From Forficula auricularia (taxonomy: Eukaryota > Arthropoda > Insecta > Dermaptera > Forficulidae), in NCBI GenBank assembly GCA_024734495.1, contig JALMQS010000722.1, positions 814,254-878,253 of the forward strand: a stretch of DNA of 64,000 bases, read 5' to 3'. Below, piece after piece: positions 58,001 to 64,000 of the stretch (position 1 is the stretch's first letter; each line of letters begins with the position of its first letter). The notes under the pieces were generated by a model that made no database searches, had not been told where the DNA came from, and saw nothing but the letters and a program-made list of their open reading frames with translations. A program made the translations under genes and the position numbers.

Positions 58001-59801
58001 CCAGAAAGGGGAGATGGGCCACAAAAGGTTGGAAACCACTGTTCTAGAGTAATTAGATTAAGAAATAAATGTCTCTCGCACTGCTGGTCACGGCCATGCG
58101 GTACTATGATGCAGAGGAGTCTATGTAGCAGACAAAAATTGAAGAGTTATAGGCAATCTGGATAAGATCAGATGAAAATTACTGCTAATGAGATTACAGA
58201 CAAGGAAGGAAAGCAGTATAAGAATTCCTTCCGAAAATGGAGTTAGAGTAAGAAAGAAAAAGCGTTAATTTGACTATGAAGAAACTGTCAATGAACCCTT
58301 AATAGAGGAGAATAAATTAAAAAAAAATTCAATTATATTCTGGACATTACCCTTAAATGAACTATACACGATTCTGGAAAAACATAACAAAAATTTTCAG
58401 TTTTTATAAGACATTTTAAAACTCAAGGATTAGATGATAAAATGCTAGAAAATTATTGTACCAGTCTCCAGTCAATACTTTCGGTCGAAAATAAAATGCA
58501 AATGATCTTCAAAAAGAATTACGTGATGTATTCTGAATATTATATTCATATAAAATCCTAATCATGTTGATAGTTGATATAATTAATTCAAAGAACCTAG
58601 TTTATATTTTCAAAATAAAAATACTATTCGAATATTTTGAGCATTTTTTTTTTAATCACAACCGAAGGTTATTTTAAAGAAAAAATATTTAAGGGCCGGC
58701 ATTTCGAAGACTTGCATCATACAGAGGGTCATTTGTATGTCGGTTTGTAAAGTTTTGTTAAGTTGACAAAGGGTCAAACCTTATTAAGTATTCACCTTGT
58801 GCCCGGCCGGATGGACAATCAGATGACACGGACTTTCATATAAACTAGGTTCTTTAAATTAATTATATCAACTACAACAATGTACTACAGTTTTACCCTT
58901 CTAACTTTAACTTTAGGAAATTCGTTAATTAGGATGTGTAGTCTAGAGTGGAATCCCAATGTAGATTCAATAGAAATTATTGAAACTTCTTTCCCCACTA
59001 GCTTCAGAGACAGGGAGTGTTAATAAAATTCTCAGAGCTACAACAGAGTATTCGGATACAAAGTTAAGTTATTTTGGCACAAATAATTTAAAACATCCAA
59101 CGGTTTCATAGAATATCTTGAAGCATTCGGGACTGGGCCGGCGCAAGGCAGGTTCAGCGTGTTCGCTGGAACCCGGCCCCGCGTTTTGAAAGGCCCCGCG
59201 ATCTACGAAAATTATCCAATTAAAAGACACCGATTTTGATTAACTGGCCATGAGAAAATCTACCGCGCGGCCCTGCTGCTGGTCATGCAGTTTCATTTAC
59301 CTGGTATGTCTTCGTCGTGCCACTGCCGCCTTGGATGCCGCTGTTTTTAGCAGAGGCATATTCCAATGATATACTCGCGCTGGTTTCCCATTCGCCCGAA
59401 AATTAACTTCAACTTTCTGCCGAGAATTCGGGTCTCGCAGTCCGGCTTTGTTTAATATATCATGACGTGTATAATATGAATGTGAAGCAGGAAGTTTGAT
59501 AATAAACATATGGGAATCTGGCAGCGATGAGGCTCTCGAAGATTCGGCAAGACGCTTTCGCGGTCCACTCGAAACACTGTTGGTATTTACTTGCTTTTCT
59601 TGAGAGTGTCGATGGTGATGGTGATGAGAATGATGGACTGGGGGTGGATCTGGAGACATTCCGAGTTGTGTGAGTAAGCGGTGGGTACCCTTTCGAGGAT
59701 TTGCTGCATTTGTACTTTCAGTTCGAGCAGAAGCTCCTGAGGAGAGGCTGGTAGAGAAAACGAGAAATGTGGCCAGAGACAGCCACAGCACATTCGGCCT
59801 T
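42832..59801 (-). CDS. Secreted basic protein, unrecognised (two 3' exons)
   Basis: Exons 59801-59301 and 43042-42832 join in phase (2+1) across a 16.3-kb intron to give about 237 residues, ending TNRKKKHS-stop. The first exon begins (after a split codon) RPNV, then a hydrophobic stretch LWLSLATFLVFSTSLSSGAS, a likely signal peptide. No in-frame ATG precedes it in this exon, so the start codon lies in an upstream exon. Features: His-rich run HHSHHHHHRHS, basic cleavage-like sites (GPRKR, ARRRH, SKRR), MFIIKLPASHSYYTRHDI, and two related blocks, ANGKPARVYHW and GNGKPNRFYVIG. No cysteine-rich fold or known domain recognised; a secreted precursor or matrix-type protein is possible. Splicing is inferred from phase and sites; function unknown. 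Confidence 0.75.
43245..43277 (-). ncRNA. Hammerhead-like ribozyme motif
   Basis: Minus strand: CTGAAGA, extra A, GTCG-AAAATATA-CGAC stem II, GAAACGTGTT. With ACGT as helix III, nucleotide 17 would be G, which is not cleavable; ACGTGT could give T. Activity doubtful. Confidence 0.35.
43438..43470 (+). ncRNA. Hammerhead-like ribozyme motif
   Basis: Mirror copy of 43245-43277 with identical core. Confidence 0.35.
44878..45130 (+). repeat. Module shared with the hAT element at 54806
   Basis: ATCTTAATTGGA.AA.GGTA, TAGAAACTTGATT and TTTTAGATTT-like blocks recur in the same order at 55425-55640. Confidence 0.7.
45425..45610. repeat. Family C fold-back remnant
   Basis: GTGGATATTGATGA and TCATCAATATCCAC inverted ends, with a decayed core on the minus strand (TTGAAGAAGG...CCGAAACC) and a right extension CACCCCTTCTCCAAAAAC. 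Confidence 0.65.
46020..46490. repeat. Inverted repeat, about 120-bp arms
   Basis: ATGACACCTTATTTTTG (46088) and its partner AATTAAGGTGTCAT (46409), with flanking arms alike, plus TTATCTTATATTTAATAA / TTATTAAATAAAAGATAA. Origin unknown. Confidence 0.55.
47410..47724. mobile_element. hAT MITE (47418-47716), TSD ATTAAGAA
   Basis: 299 bp; ends CAGGTGCGGATCTA and TTAAGTCCACCCCTG; perfect 8-bp duplication ATTAAGAA. Internal GGCCCCCGTGG / GGGCCCC blocks. Confidence 0.9.
48010..48270. other. GC-richer non-repeat island in the large intron
   Basis: GACGAGGGTCCGTTTTCGAC..GGCGGAATCC and GAGGAGTCGTCTATCCCTCG, with no terminal repeats and no ORF. Stands out against the AT-rich intron; candidate conserved regulatory element. 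Confidence 0.3.
48960..50100. repeat. Direct repeats flanking a 540-bp dispersed repeat
   Basis: Segments 48960-49200 and 49828-50100 are direct copies (GTTAAAAAGTAAAA, CTACACTGTCTG, CATTGTAGCTCGTAAA). The stretch between (49206-49750) recurs at 62915-63448 in the same orientation. LTR-like spacing but no coding region. Confidence 0.65.
50594..51116. mobile_element. piggyBac-like MITE (50598-51112) flanked by TTAA
   Basis: Ends GGTAGTTCTTTCGCGACAAT and GAAAGAACTACC; TTAA both sides. 515 bp; full-length inverted copy of 30306-30835. Confidence 0.9.
51210..51520. other. GC-richer non-repeat island in the large intron
   Basis: GATCCGTTCGACGGTTCATC, GGAGTGGACTCGAGGCTCCG, CAATGGTCGGGGTGTAGG. No ORF or terminal repeats. 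Candidate regulatory element of the secreted-protein gene. Confidence 0.3.
51591..52025. repeat. ACCGACTTCAAA-type repeat with simple tail
   Basis: TAACCGACTTCAAAGAAGAA leads a segment that ends in (ATTT)n at 51862-51887. Next is CTAGCTGCAAGGCCCGCCTT and a C-rich stretch, ending in a TA run. Probably the remains of one or two retroelement ends. Confidence 0.45.
52437..52868. repeat. Inverted repeat with about 175-bp arms
   Basis: Arms 52437-52612 and 52690-52868 pair almost throughout (AAAACCGACTTCAAAAAAAT; ACTAAACGATGAAATATTAA). The 75-bp loop holds GATCCGCCGAGTTCGATTC. Palindromic derivative of the ACCGACTTC repeat. Confidence 0.75.
52880..54795. other. AT-rich intron sequence, nothing recognised
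   Basis: Large intron of the minus-strand gene. Homopolymer runs and short spurious ORFs only. Confidence 0.5.
54798..56075. mobile_element. hAT-like element (54806-56067), TSD ATGAATAT
   Basis: Ends TAGGGTGGAGTGAAAAA and TTTTTCGCTCCACTCTA; perfect 8-bp duplication ATGAATAT. 1262 bp; TCTTAATTGGAC(A)AC occurs as an inner inverted pair. Ends in T/G homopolymers. No transposase. Confidence 0.88.
56247..56470. repeat. Inverted repeat, about 70-bp arms
   Basis: ACGCTTTTGACAGTAATTCT and AGAATTACTGACAAAAGCGT, with ACATTATTTTGTAC inner blocks. Small hairpin-type MITE. Confidence 0.65.
56690..56930. other. GC-richer non-repeat island in the large intron
   Basis: GAAGCACTTGTTGGGTTTGG, GACGAGGGTAGGCATGCACG, GGTGGTCTCCCCCATATATC, CAGTCGCGACAGCTACC. 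No ORF. Third island of this kind in the intron. Confidence 0.3.
57071..58049 (+). mobile_element. hAT transposon, internally deleted (57079-58041), TSD TTCTAGAG
   Basis: Ends CAGTGGTTTCCAACCT and AGGTTGGAAACCACTG; perfect duplication TTCTAGAG. Keeps the transposase C-terminus: LTKLQIPDWTLDPFSFEAVD and then PSTYLVEKGFSSVIQLFTKQ RNKL, the ZBED/SCAND3-type hAT dimerisation region, with a stop between the two parts. Catalytic core deleted. Confidence 0.92.
58564..58872. mobile_element. Short TIR element holding a half hairpin MITE
   Basis: Inverted ends GTTGATATAATTAATTCAAA and TTTAAATTAATTATATCAAC plus GAACCTAGTTTAT / ATAAACTAGGTTC. Inside, 58725-58830 matches one arm and centre of the hairpin MITE at 17905. 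Confidence 0.65.
59131..59280. repeat. GC-rich hAT-like end fragment
   Basis: GGGCCGGCGCAAGG ... CGCGCGGCCCTGC, with AACCCGGCCCCGCG and AGGCCCCGCG. Resembles a degraded hAT MITE, just downstream of the donor of exon 59301-59801. Confidence 0.4.
59301..59801 (-). CDS. Unrecognised secreted protein, signal-peptide exon
   Basis: Acceptor TTTGTTGCAG at the right edge, donor GTAAAT at the left (phase 2). Balanced codon use, unlike the AT-rich flanks. Encodes hydrophobic leader, His run, KLPASHSYYTRHD and the first NGKP block. Confidence 0.82.
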
Positions 59802-60297
59802 CTGCAACAAACACAAATAACTCTATAGGAATTTTTTCTTTTCTAATTAATTAAAATATTTTTTTTTAATTTTACTTAATATAAAAGATTTTTACGTACT
59901 ACATCTATATAAATAAACTGAAGTGGATCGTTGCTAAACTTTATCCAAAGTCATTTGAAATATTTATATGTTTATTTCTTTATTATTAATCAGATTTCAC
60001 TGGCTATTTGCAGTAAAAATAGCCATCGATTCTCATCTATTACTTGAGGAATCATTCTACATTGAATTTTTGACGCTTCGATTATTATTGTTAACCATTG
60101 ATGAAGACATGGAGGAATCAACTTAAAATCAAAAATAACGGTCGATTCTTATCTAATAGTAGAGAAATAACCTTATTGCATTCCATTTTTGATGTTTTGA
60201 CAATTAATTGTAACCTCTTCTGAAAACATGGAAGAATTGACTTAAAATCAAAAAAGACTAATAAATTCTTTTATGCAAACAACTCAAGCTGGATGAG

Positions 60298-60482
60298 ACC
60301 CCATGTAATTTTTGGCCAAACCGTCAAGTGCTTAAATTCAACCTAATTGAATACTACAATTTATGAATTTAATTAAAACCATGGGTTCCGTAGTCTTTAC
60401 CTGAGGACCCTTTGAAGTCGCGCTTGCCGCGAGACCGATTACAATATTTATTTTACCCATTCTCCGCATTGAATAAAGTAAA
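60298..60482 (+). repeat. Dispersed repeat, copy 2 of 2
   Basis: Matches 46-225 throughout; see there. No LINE follows this copy, which argues that it is an independent repeat. Confidence 0.75.
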
Positions 60483-60591
60483 AATTACCTGAAATCTGTA
60501 GTTTTTTTTAAGCATTTAACAGGGAGTATATTTTATACTAATATGAAATTTAAATGACTTCATTCGTACTGGATATGTCAATTTTTTTAAA

Positions 60592-60775
60592 GAAGTCTTC
60601 TTTCCAGTAATTTTTTATTAATTCAAGTGGTTAATCCAGATATTTCGAGAGCACTACGGCACCTCGCCGTTATTGTGATTTATGAATTTCCCCTGAGAAA
60701 GAGGCGCCGTAGTGCTCTCGAAATATCTGGATTAACCACTTGAATTAATGACAAATTTCTGGAAAGAAGCAATTG
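60592..60775. mobile_element. Fold-back element with ATAT-type hammerhead-like core
   Basis: Arms 60592-60675 and 60704-60770 (AATCCAGATATTTCGAGAGC and inverse). The right arm reads CTGAGAA, GAG...CTC stem, GAAATATC, a decayed family B-like core. Confidence 0.6.
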
Positions 60776-60789
60776 AATTTTATTCATCC

Positions 60790-61415
60790 TCTTTTAATAA
60801 GTATATTATACCCTAGCAATAACTCCTTATTGTAATTATTTTTCAAGATTATTGATGTTTAAAGGTTTCCTTCTTATGAACTTTGGGAAGGGCCAAAAGG
60901 GAGTAAAAATCAAAAAATTTTAAAATTTCCTCATTGAGTCTTTATAGAATGATGATAAATGGAATAAATTAGAATTTTGACCCATAAAGTGAATTTTGAT
61001 AGTTTGACCCAAAAAAGGGACGGAGAAAACTGACTCTGACTGTTTCAGAAACTTATAGATCAAAATATTATAGCCATTTCAAATTAAAATGACTCGAAAA
61101 AATATGAAATAGGAAAACACAATGTTCAAATTCGTATTCGAGGGGGGGAATGATGTTCATTTATTGTTTCTCATAATCTTACTAGAGTTAAATTTTTCAG
61201 AAAATACAAAATGAACTTCTGTTATAAAATTTTCAGCTGGTTTATAATATTGTGATGAAAATTTGAAAGTTGAAAATTCAGTTTGTTTATAATTATAATG
61301 TTTTGAGAAAATTTATTTACAAATTAAATTGCTAATTATTTACTCTATTACTAATTCTATATACTTATTTAACAATCAATTTTTTAATTTTTTACTTAAC
61401 CCGACACAATAGAAT
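60790..61415. other. AT-rich sequence, nothing recognised
   Basis: No ORF or repeat structure seen apart from a G-run at about 61142. Confidence 0.5.
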
Positions 61416-61420
61416 TCAAT

Positions 61421-61638
61421 AAAATAATAATTTTTTTTTTTTTTTTTTTGGCTTTTCGGCCTTTCTAGCCATAAGCCATTTACGATACTAATTATTTTAT
61501 TTTTAAATTTGTCTCTACCTCGGGGGTCAGATTTTCAGCCGGATGCCTCGAGTCGGATTCGAACTCGGGTCCTCTTGGTTAGCTGGCTGACATGCTACCG
61601 CCTAGCCTACCCGACCCCCCCAAAAAAAATAATAATTT
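61421..61638 (-). mobile_element. tRNA-derived SINE with 13-bp TSD
   Basis: Minus-strand SINE from about 61619 to an A-tail (T-run 61432-61449). A-box-like TAGGCTAGGCGG (61598-61609) and B-box GAGTTCGAATCC (61555-61566). AAAATAATAATTT at 61421-61433 and 61626-61638 is its target duplication. Different body from the SINE at 7041. Confidence 0.85.
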
Positions 61639-61639
61639 G

Positions 61640-62610
61640 ATAAAGAATAAAAAAGAAAGATTATATAAACTAGTCATTTCAGATGAAAATAATTAATCGA
61701 ATAAAAATGTGATTTGACCAGAAGTCCGGTTTATTTTTTAAAATAAACTCAAAATTTGAATTAATATAATAAATAAATGAATCTATTATTGTAATAAAAA
61801 GATAGGTATGCATTACACTAGCTTCTTTTTGTATAACATTGAAACTTTATTATCGTTGAACACATTTTAAAGTATTTTACCATGTGGTGATTTTAACTCA
61901 TCAAATTTTATTGAACAAAAACAGTTATTTGATAATGTTGTATAAAAAATCACTTTATAACTTTATTTAATAGTTTATAAAACAATTTTATGTTTTTAAG
62001 GCCTTTCAAAATGCAAATGAACATTATACATTCAAAAGAGAAGGTTAGTGAGAATTAATTCTATTCTGTATTATCCAATTGGACACCTGAAAATGATCTT
62101 AAGTAGGTAATAAAATGATTCATTTGAAAACATTTCGTCAAACAAACATTAGAAACAATATAACAGTACACTGTAGAGAGGAATTTTTGATAAAGGAGAC
62201 CCTATCTTATTTTAATCAGTGTCTATTTTTATTTTTATTTGTTATAAACGAGAACTGGCACTCTAAACGAAGTTTGGTACAAACGTTCTTTCTCGCGGCT
62301 TGAAACAATCGGTTTCAAAAGCTAATAATGAAGCTTCCAATGACATTATATAAGTACCTTGAGCCGTGAGCGAACTACCGAGATTTCGGCCTGGATATTT
62401 ATATAAGTAGACTTATCATGCAATATTTTTTTCTCAAACCGGGACAATTTCGAGAGTTTATTTTGAAATCCAAAAAATGAGCAACTTCTATATGATTTTA
62501 CAAAGAGAGAATTATATTCAGCAAAGTATTTATGATTCAAAAGTTAGCCTTTTTTGGAAGTGGTTAACAAAAAAAAAACAATTAAGAAGTAATGACTAAT
62601 TGCACGGAAC
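61640..62610. other. AT-rich sequence, nothing recognised
   Basis: Short ORFs here have no family features. Confidence 0.5.
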
Positions 62611-62614
62611 TAAT

Positions 62615-62700
62615 TTTGTTGTGGGTTCTTAGTGAAACATTTTAAATAAAATAAAGAAAATTTTCTTTACTCTTAACTAAGCTTAATTTATTAATATATA
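62615..62700. repeat. Family B terminal-motif fragment
   Basis: TGTGGGTTCTTAGTGAAACA followed by TTTTAAATAAAATAAAG matches the extension of the fold-back element at 4850-5171; a (TA)n run follows. Confidence 0.55.
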
Positions 62701-62909
62701 TATATATATCACTAGCATGAACTCAGGTTAAAAATTACTCTCCTCCCAGGAGGCCCTAATACTAGTATTAAATCACGAATAAAAAATATTTGCTCACTAT
62801 ATTTTAAAAAGTCTGAAACGTGGAGAAAAATATTTTTCAACTATGATTTTTTTCTCTTTGTGTGCCTGAATTACGATACCCACGATAGCCCAAGAAAGGA
62901 AAGTTAAAA

Positions 62910-63450
62910 AGTTCGTTTGTATCAATATAGAGGACTGATTAGATTTTGGAATATCAAAAGGCAGAAAATATTTTTTGATTTATTCTACTGATATTTTAAC
63001 AGGGGGTTAAGTATAGCTATAAATGAGGAATTTATATTTAAGTTTATTAATAATTATAATTACTAGAGCAGCTTTAGTGTACCGAGTCATGAAAACATTT
63101 TCACTTTTTTATTATTTAATGCTCTGGTGAGCGATTCTTTCATTAGAATCTATCTGATCGATGAAAATAATTACAAAGAGCGCAGATAGAAGAATCTCTC
63201 TTTCTTTAGAGCTAATGTCTATTGCAAGGATACCAAATACAAGTTCAGACCTGTTTCAGATTAGATATTAATTTCTTAATTTCTATTATTCTAGGAATGG
63301 CCTTTTGCACTCGGTTCAAAACGATACTCGTTATAGAGAGAGAAAATATTCAATTGGACTTAATTAAAATTCAGACGAAAATGTACAAAAGAAATTACTT
63401 GTTGCGGCTCTAACTAGCAAGCGTACCGGGTCTTGAAAAAGTTTTTACTT
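62910..63450 (+). repeat. Dispersed 540-bp repeat, second copy
   Basis: Same order as 49206-49750 (GAACTGATTAGAA-like start, AGAGCTAATGT.TATTGCAAG, CAATTGGACTTAATTAAAAT). Single-base differences and a few indels. Confidence 0.8.
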
Positions 63451-63459
63451 TCAAACTGA

Positions 63460-64000
63460 GAAAGTCCCAGTGAAACCGAGACGTATGGTAAGCCTACATA
63501 TAGTAGGTACTTATCCTTTTTTACACACTTGTGTCCATATTAACAAAGATTCAAACATAATAATGATTTTTCAATTCTATTGATATTATTACATTTCGAT
63601 AAAAATCATCAGTTATTTATACATTTTACAAATTTAAAACTGATTGTCTATTTTCTTTAATTCTATTTTTGTGGGACAGAAAATTATGGTAATGTACCTT
63701 TTTTTTAATAAAAATGATGAGAGAAGGAGTTACACCAAAAATGTGCAATCCCTAAAGTCCTGGGTTGTCCCCTCCATCGTGAAAAGAGGAAGAAATAATT
63801 TTATGGGCTGGGCGGGGGTCGAAGGTATCTGTGGATACGGGTCTTAAATAGCTGAAGGTTATAAGTCGCGGGGAAGATGGTGGCAGGGAGCGAGTTCTAG
63901 TCTATGGAGGTCATAGGGATAAAAGAGTTGGCGAAAGCGCTTGTTCAATTTTTCTCCAATTTGACAGCGAAGGGGTGCTGAGCGTTCGAAAACCGCGTGT
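63460..64000. other. End of window, increasingly GC-rich
   Basis: 63720-64000 is clearly less AT-rich than its surroundings. It could contain the 5' end of the minus-strand secreted-protein gene or another gene, but no exon can be defended. Confidence 0.3.

Noticed and set aside
59587..59814. 75-codon minus-strand frame starting at an ATG (MFVAEGRM...)
   Set aside because: It overlaps the signal-peptide exon in another frame, begins in the intron, and lacks family features; the 59301-59801 frame has the leader and matching splice phases.
63722..63760. Minus-strand ATGGAGGGGACAACC... as first exon of the secreted protein
   Set aside because: A donor in the right phase exists (GTGTAA region), but nothing else supports it; such matches are expected by chance.

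Overview
This is a very AT-rich animal genomic window. The two recognisable host genes (a Pop2/CAF1 deadenylase and a BAR-RhoGAP of the RICH/Nadrin type) are split by GT-AG introns of 0.1 to >7 kb and read like insect orthologues, so an insect with a repeat-rich genome is the best guess; the order cannot be told from this sequence.

Layout. (1) About 3.4-10.9 kb, minus strand: the 5' part of Pop2/CNOT7 (exons 9863-9983, 6384-6526, 3377-3735). The remaining exons lie left of the window; a possible promoter with DRE-like and CRE-like sites is near 10.8 kb. (2) 17.2-38.6 kb, plus strand: an apparently complete 13-exon BAR-RhoGAP gene, from an ATG at 17187 to a stop at 38611. It has a BAR domain, a RhoGAP domain with arginine finger, a Pro/Ser-rich tail and a C-terminal ESTDL PDZ-ligand-like end. 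All splice phases agree except one junction (exon 2/exon 3), where one base is missing in an A-run. (3) 42.8-59.8 kb, minus strand: two exons, 16.3 kb apart and in matching phase, of an unrecognised secreted basic protein; its ATG must lie in a further upstream exon.

Nearly everything else is mobile DNA: two 5'-truncated LINEs and an RTE-like tail; a gypsy RT scrap; a dead mariner; Tc1-like and pogo-like pieces; two tRNA-derived SINEs; at least eight hAT-type elements, most with recoverable 8-bp target duplications; and four TTAA-flanked piggyBac-like MITEs. Several are nested, e.g. mariner and a TTAA MITE inside a 39-bp-TIR element in RhoGAP intron 11, and a LINE inside a pogo-like element in the same intron.

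The most striking signal is a set of about ten short palindromic (fold-back) elements without any ORF. Their arms carry outward-pointing hammerhead-ribozyme-like cores (CTGAWGA - stem II - GAAAC/GAAAT with palindromic helix III). Several have an asymmetric terminal extension, and five are flanked by 12-15 bp target duplications. This combination fits non-autonomous Penelope-like retroelements. At least four sequence families occur in 64 kb, and some copies lie in sense orientation inside introns of both host genes.
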